DNA of 64,000 bases, taken from contig NC_064614.1 in NCBI RefSeq assembly GCF_023898315.1, positions 496,140,109 to 496,204,108 on the forward strand, read 5' to 3'. Source of the DNA: Schistocerca nitens. Its lineage: Eukaryota > Arthropoda > Insecta > Orthoptera > Acrididae. Below the pieces are notes generated by a model. That model was given only the letters and a program-made list of their open reading frames with translations, was not told the DNA's origin and did no database searches. Both the position numbers and the translations under genes were made by a program. This document shows, in pieces, positions 23,324 through 34,088 of this stretch. Numbering within the stretch: the first letter of the stretch is position 1; every line of letters begins with the position of its first letter.

Positions 23324-23566
23324 CCGAGCGAGGTGGCACAGTGGTTAGCACACTGGGCTCGCATTCGGGAGGACAAGGGTTCAAACCCGCGTCTGGTCAT
23401 CCTGATTAAAGTTTTCCGTGATTTCCCTAAATCGTTTCAGGCAAATGCCGGGATGGTTCCTTTGAAAGGGCACGGCCAACTTCCTTCCTCATCCTTCCCT
23501 AATCCATGGGGCCGATCACCTTGCTGTTTGGCTCCTCCACCAGACCAACGAATCAAGAAACCAACC
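23324..23566 (+). mobile_element. SINE-C (tRNA-derived, long-body family)
   Basis: The tRNA-like head has an A-box region TGGCACAGTGGTTAGCACAC and box B GGTTCAAACCC. The body contains TTTTCCGTGATTTCCCTAAA and ATGCCGGGATGGTTCCTTTG and ends in a CCAACC-type tail. This family is widespread in insects from memory. Imperfect duplications TTGGTGTGA / TTGGTCTGA flank it. Confidence 0.85.
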
Positions 23567-23777
23567 TTGGTCTGATGAATGACAGATAGCTCTAAGTGTA
23601 GCAAAATGTAAAGTAACAGTAGGAAAAACAATCTCATAATACTGGAATACAGCATTATTAGTGTGCGGTTAAATATCCAGGCATAACGTTGCACAGTGTT
23701 ATGAAATGGAACGAGCATGTAAGAATTGTCGTAGGGGAGGCGAATGGTCGACTTCCGTTTATTGGGAGAGTTTTGGG

Positions 23778-23980
23778 TTCAGATGGTTCAAATAGCTCTG
23801 TGCACTATGGGACTTAACTTCTGAGGTCATCAGTCCCCTAGAACTTAGAACTACTTAAACCTAACTAACCTAAGGACATCACACACATCCACGCCCGAGG
23901 CAGGATTCGAACCTGCGACCATAGGGGTCACGCGGTTCGAGACTGTAGTGCCTACACCCGCTCGGCCACCACGGCCGGCT
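23778..23980 (-). mobile_element. SINE-A, full length
   Basis: Minus-oriented SINE-A with both internal promoter boxes (plus strand GGATTCGAACC and CGCTCGGCCACCACGGCC). Flanks are AGAGTTTTGGG and AGAGTTTTAGG. Confidence 0.92.
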
Positions 23981-24463
23981 AGAGTTTTAGGAAACTGTGG
24001 TTCGTCTGCATAGGAGACCGCAACAGAACACTATGCTACCCACTGTTGAGTAACGTTCGAGTGTTTAGGATACCTACGAGGACGGATTGAAGGGAGGATA
24101 TCGAACCAGTTCAGAGGCGGGCTGCTAGATTTATTAACGGTCGGTTCGAACAACACACAAGTATTACAGACACGCTTCAGGAATTCAAACGGGAATCCCT
24201 GGAGGGAAGGCGACGTTCTTTTCGAGTACACCATTGAGAAAATTTGGAGAACAGATATTTAAAGCTGCTGCCAACGTACATTTTGAGCAAAGATGGCAAA
24301 AATAAGAGAAGAGAAATTAAGGTCCGCATGGAAGTACATAGATAGTCGTTTTTCACTCGCTCTATTTGCGAGTGGAACAGCAATGAAAATGACTGGTACT
24401 GGCACAGGGTACCCCGCCACAAAGCGTACGTGACTTGTGGAATATATATGTAGATACAGATGT

Positions 24464-24809
24464 CGAGAAGAATTTCATTTACCTTCAACGTCCGCTTGCA
24501 CGCTATTTGTATTTCTCATTGTGGATAGCTGTGATCAGTAGTTTAAAGTTCTCATATGTCTCCTTTAGATTAATTGCACGACCAATTGGAATGGAAGGAA
24601 GTAAGCGTCCTTTGTGGAAAATCACTGATTTCAGACTAACTTTATTGGAATACACGCCATTCATTTACACAGAAATCATGGCCAGACTCGATATCACTAA
24701 ACAAAAGCTATGCCATCTTCTTTGAAGAAATATTCAGAAAAAACACCATGGAGCTCACTATAAACACTAATACAGGGTGAGCCTCAGATGTTTCCTGGGC
24801 TGTTTAACA
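24464..24809. other. unassigned sequence
   Basis: No gene or known repeat is recognised between the LINE-A tail and the Tc1-like element. Confidence 0.5.
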
Positions 24810-25055
24810 TACACTCCTGGAAATGGAAAAAAGAACACATTGACACCGGTGTGTCAGACCCACCATACTTGCTCCTGACACTGCGAGAGGGCTGTACAAG
24901 CAATGATCACACGTACGGCACAGCGGACACACCAGGAACCGCGGTGTTGGCCGTCGAATGGCGCTAGCTGCGCAGCATTTGTGCACCGCCGCCGTCAGTG
25001 TCAGCCAGTTTGCCGTGGCATACGGAGCTCCATCGCAGTCTTTAACACTGGTAGC

Positions 25056-26078
25056 ATGCCGCGACAGCGTGGACGTGAACCGTATGTGCAGTTGACGGAC
25101 TTTGAGCGAGGGCGTATAGTGGGCATGCGGGAGGCCGGGTGGACGTACCGCCGAATTGCTCAACACGTGGGGCGTGAGGTCTCCACAGTACATCGATGTT
25201 GTCGCCAGTGGTCGGCGGAAGGTGCACGTGCCCGTCGACCTGGGACCGGACCGCAGCGACGCACGGATGCACGCCAAGACCGTAGGATCCTACGCAGTGC
25301 CGTAGGGGACCGCACCGCCACTTCCCAGCAAATTAGGGACACTGTTGCTCCTGGGGTATCGGCGAGGACCATTCGCAACCGTCTCCATGAAGCTGGGCTA
25401 CGGTCCCGCACACCCTTAGGCCGTCTTCCGCTCACGCCCCAACATCGTGCAGCCCGCCTCCAGTGGTGTCGCGACAGGCGTGAATGGAGGGACGAATGGA
25501 GACGTGTCGTCTTCAGCGATGAGAGTCGCTTCTGCCTTGGTGCCAATGATGGTCGTATGCGTGTTTGGCGCCGTGCAGGTGAGCGCCACAATCAGGACTG
25601 CATACGACCGAGGCACACAGGGCCAACACCCGGCATCATGGTGTGGGGAGCGATCTCCTACACCGGCCGTACACCACTGGTGATCGTCGAGGGGACACTG
25701 AATAGTGCACGGTACATCCAAACCGTCATCGAACCCATCGTTCTACCATTCCTAGACCGGCAAGGGAACTTGCTGTTCCAACAGGACAATGCACGTCCGC
25801 ATGTATCCCGTGCCACCCAACGTGCTCTAGCAGGTGTAAGTCAACTACCCTGGCCAGCAAGATCTCCGGATGTGTCCCCCATTGAGCATGTTTGGGACTG
25901 GATGAAGCGTCGTCTCACGCGGTCTGCACGTCCAGCACGAACGCTGGTCCAACTGAGGCGCCAGGTGGAAATGGCATGGCAAGCCGTTCCACAGGACTAC
26001 ATTCAGCATCTCTACGATCGTCTCCATGGGAGAATAGCAGCCTGCATTGCTGCGAAAGGTGGATATACACTGTACTAG
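25056..26078 (+). CDS. Tc1-like transposase, uninterrupted (340 aa)
   Basis: The enzyme would cut out and reinsert the element at TA sites. The start chosen is the ATG giving MPRQRGREPYVQLTDFERGR, the usual N-terminus of the family; the frame is open upstream to 24903, but those residues lie next to the inverted repeat and look non-coding. Residues 10-110 form a paired helix-turn-helix (TYRRIAQHVGREVSTVHR, then a second domain ending ARTIRNRLHEAGL). The catalytic triad is Asp155 (VVFSDESRF), Asp244 (LLFQQDNARPH) and Glu277 (ARSPDVSPIEHVW). Only 32 residues separate Asp244 and Glu277, against 34 in canonical Tc1. The conserved MVWGAIS block is present. No stop or frameshift is visible, and the length is normal for Tc1. 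AATAAA follows at 26171. Confidence 0.95.
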   Translation: MPRQRGREPYVQLTDFERGRIVGMREAGWTYRRIAQHVGREVSTVHRCCRQWSAEGARARRPGTGPQRRTDARQDRRILRSAVGDRTATSQQIRDTVAPGVSARTIRNRLHEAGLRSRTPLGRLPLTPQHRAARLQWCRDRREWRDEWRRVVFSDESRFCLGANDGRMRVWRRAGERHNQDCIRPRHTGPTPGIMVWGAISYTGRTPLVIVEGTLNSARYIQTVIEPIVLPFLDRQGNLLFQQDNARPHVSRATQRALAGVSQLPWPARSPDVSPIEHVWDWMKRRLTRSARPARTLVQLRRQVEMAWQAVPQDYIQHLYDRLHGRIAACIAAKGGYTLY

Positions 26079-26170
26079 TGCCGACATTGTGCATGCTCTG
26101 TTGCCTGTGTCTATGTGCCTGTGGTTCTGTCAGTGTGACCATGTGATGTATCTGACCCCAGGAATGTGTC

Positions 26171-26176
26171 AATAAA
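26171..26176 (+). terminator. polyadenylation signal AATAAA
   Basis: Lies 93 bp after the transposase stop codon and still inside the element. Confidence 0.5.
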
Positions 26177-26235
26177 GTTTCCCCTTCCTGGGACAATGAA
26201 TTCACGGTGTTCTTATTTCAATTTCCAGGAGTGTA

Positions 26236-27186
26236 TTATAATCCTCTTTTTTCCTAAATGCACTATGAGAAAGTCCTCACTAAACGGCGTATAGTCTCCT
26301 TTCATGCTTGCGCTGGTTCCAGGGGAACTATAGTAATTATTACTATTACATAGTATCGTCATTCTAAAAAAGACCAACTGAATGGAGTTTCACTCTTATA
26401 ATCCGATAGATAGTTTCGGCGAGATCGCAATATTTAGAATTTAGGGTTTTTCTGGTTGTTACATGAAACCGACTGCTGTCTTATGAGAAAGGGTCCACTC
26501 AAAGATGAAATCCATGCACAAGTTCCGACGAAACAAGAGGATTTGAAAAGCCCATTGTTGCAGCATGTGTAATGACACCGGAGAATTTCTTCGGTCTGTC
26601 CAGAAGTTCTTGCACCAGCGACTGCAGCAGTGTACTGCTGTGAACGATGGGTCTTTTAAGCAAGTGTTTATTATTGTGATTTCATTTTTATCGCTGTTGC
26701 TGATGTCATTTTACAATGTAGCTGTGTATCTTGACATTAAACTCATGATGCAAAGTTACTACTTAACAATCTTCATACCTCATTTTTCTTGTTTTACACA
26801 TCGATTCAATTTTTGACGTGCACCTTTCTTTCCAAGCTCTGGCAGAAATGTTACAGTAGTTAGCTGTTGAATTATCCTTAGACGCTACGTCCTTTTCCTG
26901 ATAGTTGGTGTGTCGGTGCAACCACATGTAGTAAAGTATGATTATTATCAGTTTTAAACTAAACTTCTCTCTACTATTCCGCATTTGTAAGAAGGCTCTT
27001 AGCTGCATCAAGATGGAGCGCCCCACAGCCTAACGCAGAAGTTCCGTATAACACGAACTTGCGCGTAAGACAGCAATAGTTTTCATGTTCAAAATAGATA
27101 AATCCTAAATTGTAAATATTGTAATTTCTCTGAAACTACTAATCGGATTTTAAAGTTTGGAACGCCGTCGAATTCGTCTCTTTGGC
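26236..27186. other. unassigned AT-rich sequence
   Basis: No gene or repeat is recognised. Confidence 0.5.
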
Positions 27187-27195
27187 CGTCTCTTT

Positions 27196-27396
27196 GGCTG
27201 GAGTGGCCGAGCGGCTCTAGGCGCTACAGTCCGGAACCGCGCGACCGCTACGGTCGCAGGTTCGAATCCTGACTCGGGCATGGATGTGTGTAGTGTCCTT
27301 AGGTTAGTTGGGTTTAAGTAGTTCTAAGTTATAGGGGACTGATGACCTCAGCAGTTAAGTCCCATAGTGCTCAGAGCCATTTGAACCATTTGTTTA
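27196..27396 (+). mobile_element. SINE-A, full length
   Basis: Box A GTGGCCGAGCGG, box B GGTTCGAATCC and end CAGAGCCATTTGAACCATT are present. The duplication CGTCTCTTT lies at 27187-27195 and 27397-27405. Confidence 0.93.
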
Positions 27397-27405
27397 CGTC
27401 TCTTT

Positions 27406-28803
27406 TAAAATTTCGATACTAGGAGCAAACATTATTATACCCATGTGGAAAAGCGAAGTGGTTACTGACATCTCTCTAACTAATATGGCTATTTAAAGAT
27501 GTAGTACGTCGCTTAGTGAAGACTTTTTCCTAATTCAAGTGGGTGAACACAGAATTATATCTTAAATGGTTCCTAAGCGGTTCAACATTTTCTAGCAGGT
27601 GATAATAAGTGAAGTGACATGTATTTTACATTGTACCCAACGCTGGTAACCTTTCTGTCTTCCAGGACAGGGAAAAAACTACGACTTTTGTATCTATCCA
27701 TGTACTCTTTCAGACGGTATTCGAGAGCTTCGAAAAGAGGAATACGGTTCATACGACACGCCGTAGTTGTAAGTGATCCGTTCCACAAAATGTTGGAATG
27801 AACGCATTAAGTATGATGGGGACACTGCCGACAATTCTCTAACGCCGTTAAAACATTAGATGATGCCTTCCATTTATGCGACGAGCTACTGCAAAGTTAT
27901 ATACCAGGTTTCATATGAATCAATAAGAACACAATTTAGTGTACATGCCTAACCAGATCTTGCTCCTTTCTTAATTCAGTCCTGCATGTAATTTACTGTG
28001 ACACCAACCAACAAAACGCCAGAGAATCATTCATGAGAAATTGATAACTCATTTCAAACACGTATTCACAGATATGCATGCTATCTGTATATACTCGTAG
28101 TTCTCTCTGTCCGTCAGTATTTGCTTAGTAGATTGGCTATTCTGCTTCTGGAGGAGAGTGAGAGTTTTAACGACGAAGAGTTCTAACGAGATAAGTTTCT
28201 GCTTACCGTCCATCGTATCCTTTGCACGCGAAGAGGATTTAGTGAGAACATCTGGCAAAGAATGTAGTCCTGATAGCTCCTAAAGGCAGAGGTTTGTCAT
28301 TGTATTATACAGACTGCCGAGTTCCATTCCAAACATTCCACAACAGCTCCATTACAAGATTCCTAATTTGAACATGATGTATGCATGAAGATTCAAATCG
28401 CCACTAACACTGTGATTCAGCACAACGACATTAATTCCCTTTCTCCCAAGAAATGAATGGAAAGTGATGTCTAAGGGAAACCACAGAACTAAAACGACGT
28501 TTAAAATAGACGAAGCCTTTTGTGGTTAGGTTCTCGCTTTGACTCTGACATTCTCATGGTCATGGCCAATTCAGATGTTTATTTGCGCTTATTCTCCTAC
28601 AGCTACACCGTATCAGGCTTTTTCGTTACGTGGCTGTTTGCAGCCCATCTTTTCTTAGGCACCATTTCTTGTATAATCATCAGTCTTCCGGCACTACATA
28701 CATCATCCTCCACTTCTTCCTAGTCGTTGTCTATCTCTTTCTCTCTGTATACAAACCGCAGACAAGCGTTGTCTCCTTCAACTACTGTTTACATTCGCTG
28801 TAC
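27406..28803. other. unassigned AT-rich sequence
   Basis: About 1.4 kb without a recognisable gene or repeat. Confidence 0.5.
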
Positions 28804-28814
28804 CTATCAGTATT

Positions 28815-29018
28815 GCCGGCCGGAGTGGCCGTGCGGTTCTAGGCGCTACAGTCTGGAGCCGAGCGCCCGCTACGGTCGCAGGTTCGAATCCTGCCTCGGG
28901 CATGGATGTGTGTGATGTCCTTAGGTTAGTTAGGTTTAAGTAGTTCTAAGTTATAGGCGACTGATGACCTCAGAAGTTAAGTCGCATAGTGCTCAGAGCC
29001 ATTTGAACCATTTGAACC
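28815..29018 (+). mobile_element. SINE-A, full length
   Basis: Complete copy starting GCCGGCCGGAGTGGCC. Flanks TATCAGTATT and CATCAGTATT form an imperfect duplication, and the 3' end has a doubled TTTGAACC. Confidence 0.93.
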
Positions 29019-29029
29019 CATCAGTATTA

Positions 29030-29466
29030 TGTTAATACCTTACCACGTATCACACCATCTTTTTCTCCTACAATTATTTCTCCTTTTCCCTTGGGTTTAT
29101 CCAGATTTTGTAGTTTAACAAGGCATTGTCCTCCTTTCTGTTGCGCTCCTTTAGTGTCATCTTTGTTTTATATCTCCCGACCTGTGAATTCTCTGCTATG
29201 TTTATTATCTATTATAACTTTCACTTCTTTCAGCAGAAGGGGCCGCATCCTTTATGGACTTCAGCTTTGGTAACTGTTTTGCATTCTCGTTGAAGTTTAT
29301 TATCCTTACCAGCCTTGCGTCGGACATTCTTTATTACCTCTTTAACAAACAAATTGAACGCCGTTAGTAATAAGCTGCAACCTCAAGTCATTATTAACAT
29401 GAACCTCTTCATTTTCAGCATTTATTACTCCCATTTAATTTTGCAGGTATAAATATCAAAACACTG
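29030..29466. other. unassigned sequence
   Basis: Pyrimidine-rich on the plus strand; nothing recognised. Confidence 0.45.
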
Positions 29467-29478
29467 ATCAAATGTATC

Positions 29479-29664
29479 GCCGGCCGAAGTGGCCGTGCGG
29501 TTAAAGGCGCTGCAGTCTGGAACCGCAAGACCGCTACGGTCGCAGGTTCGAATCCTGCCTCGGGCATGGATGTTTGTGATGTCCTTAGGTTAGTTAGGTT
29601 TAACTAGTTCTAAGTTCTAGGGGACTAATGACCTCAGCAGTTGAGTCCCATAGTGCTCAGAGCC
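29479..29664 (+). mobile_element. SINE-A, 3' end shortened
   Basis: Complete 5' part, ending in CAGAGCC without the usual TTTGAACC. A perfect 12-bp duplication ATCAAATGTATC lies at 29467-29478 and 29665-29676. Confidence 0.93.
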
Positions 29665-29676
29665 ATCAAATGTATC

Positions 29677-30094
29677 CAAAACATATAGACTATACTAAGA
29701 ACTGTCTCAGAATGTCAGTTCAGTGACTATACTGCAATTCAACAGGTCATCACTGCTAACCGTTTAGTAGTGTTCGGTGATAACAGCAAAGATAAAAAGC
29801 AAAGTTGACAACGTTGAAAAAATAATCCGGAAGCATCTACTGTTCTTCATAGTGTTTACAAGATGGTTGTCCTACCGCGTCTGTGATACGTGCTTCATAA
29901 ATCTATCTGCTATGAATCGATTATGGGCCGAAGCCGATCCAGTGCTGCACTAAAGTGTCAAAAGTTGATGCATAATTTTTATCCCTATGACGAAAGAAAG
30001 CAGCAAGATGCCTAGAGTTTTGTGGAACGTCGGAGACATCAAACTCCACTTCCAAGCTTGAGGGGATCTACAAGCGGCAGCGAAATGAAAACAA
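29677..30094. other. unassigned sequence
   Basis: Nothing recognised. Confidence 0.45.
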
Positions 30095-30102
30095 GGCACA
30101 TA

Positions 30103-30304
30103 GGTTCAAATGGTTCAAATGGCTCTGAGCACTATGGGACTTAACATCTGAGGTCATCAGTCTCCTTGAACTTAGAACTACTTAAACCTAACTAACCTAA
30201 AATCACACACATCCATGCCCGAGGCAGGATTCGAACCTGCGACCGTAGCGGTCGCGCGTTTCCAGACTGAAGCGCCTAGAACCGCTCGGCCACACCGGCC
30301 GGCG
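30103..30304 (-). mobile_element. SINE-A, full length
   Basis: Minus orientation, with AGGATTCGAACCTGCGACC (box B complement) and CCGCTCGGCCAC (box A complement). The short duplication GGCACATA / GGCACATG flanks it. Confidence 0.92.
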
Positions 30305-30312
30305 GGCACATG

Positions 30313-30915
30313 GGAAAAATTAAGTAAACTATTTATTATTTCAAAAGTAATCACCATAACTGTTAATACATTTATCCCTCTGCGAGACAAGAGAGTCAAG
30401 GCCTTCATGGAAAAATATCTGCGGTTGCCTACAGAATCGTGATTGTACCCTGCCCTGGACATCTTCGTCCGAAGCAAATCGACAGCCACGTATGTCTTTC
30501 TTCAGGGCTCCAAAAATATGGAAAGCGCACGGTGAGAGATGGAACTGTATGGAGGATGTGTAAGGCCTTCCCAGCGAATCTTGTGGTCCGCCCACATGTT
30601 GCCAAGGTTGTTTCGACTACGCTGCAGAAGTTTCGCTGAGAATCTGTTACACATATTCCGTACATTCTTGGTCTCTTCCCATGCGATTTGCATATTTTCG
30701 GAGCCCTGAAGAAAGACACTCGTGGCCGCTACTTTGCTTCGGACGAAAATATGCACGCCTTGGTACAATCATGATACCGCAGAAAACTCTAAACACTTTT
30801 CCATAAAGGCACTGACTATCTTGTCCCACAGTGGGAGTAGTGTATGAACAGCTGCGGCGATTACTTTCGAAATAATATGCAGTTTACTTACTTCTTTCGT
30901 TTGTACTGTTTTTAT
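30313..30915 (-). pseudogene. mariner-type transposase C-terminus, two tandem partial copies
   Basis: Two same-orientation fragments lie side by side on the minus strand. The one at 30330-30620 keeps CAFHIFGALKKDIRGCRF then ASDEDVQ (third-Asp region of a DD34D-type enzyme), and GLDSLVSQRDKCINSYGDYF at the C-terminus. The one at 30640-30910 repeats the same parts in worse condition (the ICIFSE...KTLVAA...FRPK region and FMEKCL). Each has frame breaks and lacks the first two catalytic blocks. A tandem duplication or two independent truncated copies would both fit. Confidence 0.6.
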
Positions 30916-30929
30916 TTGACTGCTCCTTA

Positions 30930-31500
30930 TACATACATACTTCAGAAGCCACCCTACGGTCCATGGCGCAGGGTACAACGTAATATATATCATCGATTTT
31001 CTTTCTTCTACATTCGCGTATTGAGCGAGGGAAAAATGACTGTATGTGCTTCGATTGGTACTCTAATGTCTCTCATTTTATTCTCGTGTTGCCTGCATGA
31101 GATTAACGTTGCTGGCAGCATAACGGTTGCACAGTCATTTTCGTATACAAGTTCTTTAAATTAACACAACCAGGTGTCGGAAGAACTACGTCGTGTTTTT
31201 TCCAAATATTCCTGTCTCACTTCCCAACCAATGCTGTTCCATTTTAGAATGGGCTATAATCGGTTACGGTCTTAGCACCACATCTCTGAGTCAGTTCATG
31301 TGTGTTATGATGTCCGTTTGACGTGGACTCCAAACGCTGTGACAACGGAACTGATCGAACTAGCGTCATACATGCAATTTGTTTCACACTTCCATTGCAT
31401 TTTCCCAGAGCCCTTGAACAAGTCTGAGTCTTCATCCGCCTTACCCGATACTTATTCTACGTGATCATTCTAATTCATACCGCTTTTTATTACCCCTAAA
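30930..31500 (-). mobile_element. LINE-A 3' region, decayed
   Basis: Begins with the LINE-A tail (ACTTCAGAAGCCACCCTACG) and continues through degenerate C-terminal sequence. Near 31436-31500 the plus strand (CGCCTTACCCGATACTTATT) matches the better copy at 43780-43850. Confidence 0.6.
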
Positions 31501-31504
31501 GATG

Positions 31505-32640
31505 ATTTAACGCCCACATACACCGTCCACTCACGTTAATGTCAAAAGCTTCAATAACCGCCTTTCGCAGCGCGAACCACTGCGAGACGTGAAAGAGGAG
31601 TCACTGAGCTTCTGGAAGGTGTCGACAAGGATGTGGAGCACTGCCGACTCCAGTACTATACCCAGCTGTGGTAGGTTTTTCTCGGCTGAAGCTCCAGGGC
31701 GCGGACATCCCGATCGAAGTGGACCCAAAGATGGCCATGGGAGTATGGTAAACTCATCCTGGTGCTCTTTGAACCACACATGTACACTGCTAGCTGTGTG
31801 ACACGTTACGTTTCCCTGTTGGTAGATGCCACTATGCCGGGGAAGAATAAACTGGATGTGGGAGTGCACATGGTTCCCAATGATAAATGCACACTTGCGC
31901 TGAATTATTGAGCGTTCCAGAATGCCACCGAGGGAATACCAGGAACACATTACCCAGACGATAACGTTCCCCCCTCCGGCCTGGACCCATTTAACGATTG
32001 CTGCAGCGTCTGTACACGCCAATGGCCACCTCTCCGATGGGACATAAACGTGGTTCGCCTGAAAAGGCAACTCAGTAGACATCCAGTGTTGGCGTGCAAA
32101 TTCCAGCCTTCGTCGCCGACGAACAGCAGTCAGTATGGCTGCATGAACCGAGCACCTGGTGCGGAGGTCCACACGCAGCAACGTTCGCTGAATGATAGTT
32201 GAGAAGACACTGTTGAAACCCTCTGGCCTCATCTCGGCGGTCAGTTTCTCAACAGCTGCACGTCTGTTCACCCGTACACATCTCCGCTGCCTTCGTTCAG
32301 CCCTGTCGTCTATGGCTTATGTTGCACCACAGTTGCCTCTGCGCCAGTTTTGGATAGTGCCATCTTGTCATGCACGGTGTACTTGAACTACATCTTCACA
32401 CAAATAATTTACTAACTTAACCTTTTTGGAAATGCATCCATCTTTGGCCCGAAACACAGTGAACATGTTCGCTTGAACATCAAATAAATCGTTCCGTTTC
32501 CGCATTAAGACAACGACTGCGCTGTTTTCTGCGTCCCCCAGATATGCCGTTTATATCCTCACTGATAGTGCTACCACCGTCCGCCTGTGCAGCTTGACGC
32601 CGAACATAGGCGGTAGTCACATTGATATGACTGCACTGTG
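31505..32640 (-). pseudogene. Tc1-like transposase and element remnant
   Basis: The minus-strand frame from 32271 to 31531 (no Met needed) keeps a worn Tc1 protein: RTLLRVDLRTRCSVHAAI then RRRRRLEFARQHW in the DNA-binding half, GGGNVIVWVMCSWYSLGG (the MVWG block) and QQGNVTCHTASSVHVWFKEH, where the second Asp of QDN has become Gly, then ILPWPSLGPLRSG in place of the SPDLNPIE block. The outer words near 31512 (CACATACACCGTCCACTCAC) and 32596-32632 look like a pair of weak inverted repeats, so most of the element may be present. It is inactive. Confidence 0.55.
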
Positions 32641-32731
32641 TGTGTTCATTATTTACCTTATAACCGGATACTATTGGGATCTTTCTTTTTGTTATGGGCG
32701 TTATATTTCGTTTATTCACGTTTAAAGAGAA

Positions 32732-33190
32732 CTACCATTCATTACAGCAAGTGCAAATATTCTCCGAGACTTTCTGCAATTCCGTAATTTCTCCAAACGA
32801 CGATATTTTCCTGTTAACAACAGCGAACTGTCTTGTAGTGCTGCTGATCCCGTGTGATGTATTGTTTATATAAACTGAAAACATTAGAGGTCCTTTTCCT
32901 CCACCTTCAGAGACATTCGATGTTATTTTCGTTTCTGTGGAACATTCGTTGATCGTTATAACGGTCGGAGTTCTATTAGTCAAATTTTCCTCCAGCCAGT
33001 CCACGTAAGATTTAGGAAACAATGACGTGGTACAGTGCGGAACGCCTCTCGGAAATTCAGGAAGATGGAATCTACCTGTTATCCCCTTCTAGTGTTTGTA
33101 AAATTTCCTATATGAATAAAACAAGCTGTTTTCAAACGAGTGGTTTTTCCTGATTCTTCGCCAGTACTTTGAGAGAAGCTTGTTCTCCTT
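32732..33190 (-). mobile_element. LINE-A reverse transcriptase fragment
   Basis: Minus frame with YVDWLEENLTNRTPTVITIN, GGGKGPLMFSVYINNTS (motif B) and a ruined motif C (QFAVVNRKISS in place of LFADDAVVYR). Motif A lies across a frameshift near 33020-33080 (complement of GGAAGATGGAATCTACC). Confidence 0.65.
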
Positions 33191-33410
33191 CAGGAACGTC
33201 ACGATTTTTTAGCTTAGAATATGCTGTAGGCTCCTTCAACAGACGTAGTTCAGTGGTTTTGATCTTAAATAGTATGCAGCCAGTCTTCTTACCCTCTTCG
33301 TTAACAGGTGTGACTGACAGACTTTTTCAGCCTACAGGGCTATTCATTGTGCAAGAGACTCTTTTATATATTTACACTAACCTTTTCATTGCGGTTTCGT
33401 CTGCGTATGT

Positions 33411-34087
33411 TGAAAGGTGGCTACACTGAGCCACAGCGCCAGAGATCGCTAGAGAGCATTGTTCGCCCGCCTCCACTGGCAGAGTGATTATTGAGATGTC
33501 GTAGTAGTCAGTGCTTGGGGAGAGCTCGTAGTAGTCAGTTCGTGTTGAGATGTTGTAATAGCGAATCGGTGTGGAGATATATTGTAATTATGAGAGTGAT
33601 TTTGGTCAATATATGAAGGTAACGAAACTTGATTTATTTTTCATTATTTCCATGTTTTAAATAATGTGTCATTACAGGTTCAGTCAACAAAGCATCTGGC
33701 TTGTGTTCTTGGATTAGAGTGTAATTGTGGTTCTCTTGAGTAATTATGGTATTTGTATTTTCTTTAATTAATTCAGTATAAATGGTATTTGAAATTCTTG
33801 TCTTTTGAAGAAGAACCGTGCCAGATGTGTACGTTGAGTCATACTTCCACACACAGAACAGTTATACTTGTGCTTTGGTTTCGTAGGTTTTATAGTTGCT
33901 GGGGACTTAATTAATTAATTGTGTTAATGAAAATTTCCATTTCATTCTTTGTTGTTGTTCTATGCAGTCAGATTGCGTAATAATACTAGTCAGGGCCAAC
34001 CGTTTACGAGACTGCGTAATCGGACATACAGCTACTAAAATTTAAAACTAAAATTATTTGCATTACATTTAATTAAGCCCCCATGCA
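33411..34087 (+). repeat. LTR copy 1 (677 bp)
   Basis: TG...CA ends. It differs from copy 2 by one base that I can see (CGCCAGAG here, CGCGAGAG in copy 2). All three copies hold the same 72-codon antisense open frame (33852-33634 here), of doubtful meaning. Confidence 0.92.
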
Positions 34088-34088
34088 C

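Larger units (their letters stand above)
23105..24463 (+). mobile_element. LINE-A, internally deleted, plus strand
   Basis: It begins with an endonuclease-type N-terminal stretch (KILSLNCRCIGNKVPEFT then DAQIILGTESRL, 23130-23235). It then jumps past most of the RT to its C-terminal region (LEYSIISVRLNIQ, about 23640), followed by the 3' domain and a TATGTAGATACAGATG tail ending near 24463. Two SINEs are inserted (23324-23566 and 23778-23980). Frames are broken throughout. Confidence 0.75.
24812..26233 (+). mobile_element. Tc1-like element (family 1), apparently intact
   Basis: A 1422-bp element with TA on both sides (24810-24811, 26234-26235). The ends CACTCCTGGAAATGGAAA and CACTCCTGGAAATTGAAA (right end, complemented), each followed within a few bases by AAGAACAC, form inverted repeats of about 27 bp. 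It carries one uninterrupted transposase. It is markedly GC-rich compared with its surroundings, consistent with recent arrival from another base composition or strong codon bias. Confidence 0.95.

Noticed and set aside
24903-25055. Upstream ATG for the Tc1-like transposase (391 residues)
   Set aside because: The extra 51 residues lie beside the terminal repeat and resemble no Tc1 N-terminus; the ATG at 25056 matches the family start.
25160-25721. Antisense frames of 143 and 101 codons opposite the transposase
   Set aside because: Shadows caused by its GC-rich codons; no motifs.
28820-28895. tRNA-like sequences with good A and B boxes (here and at about 14 other sites)
   Set aside because: Each continues into the same SINE body and 3' end and most have target duplications. 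They are SINE heads, not tRNA genes.
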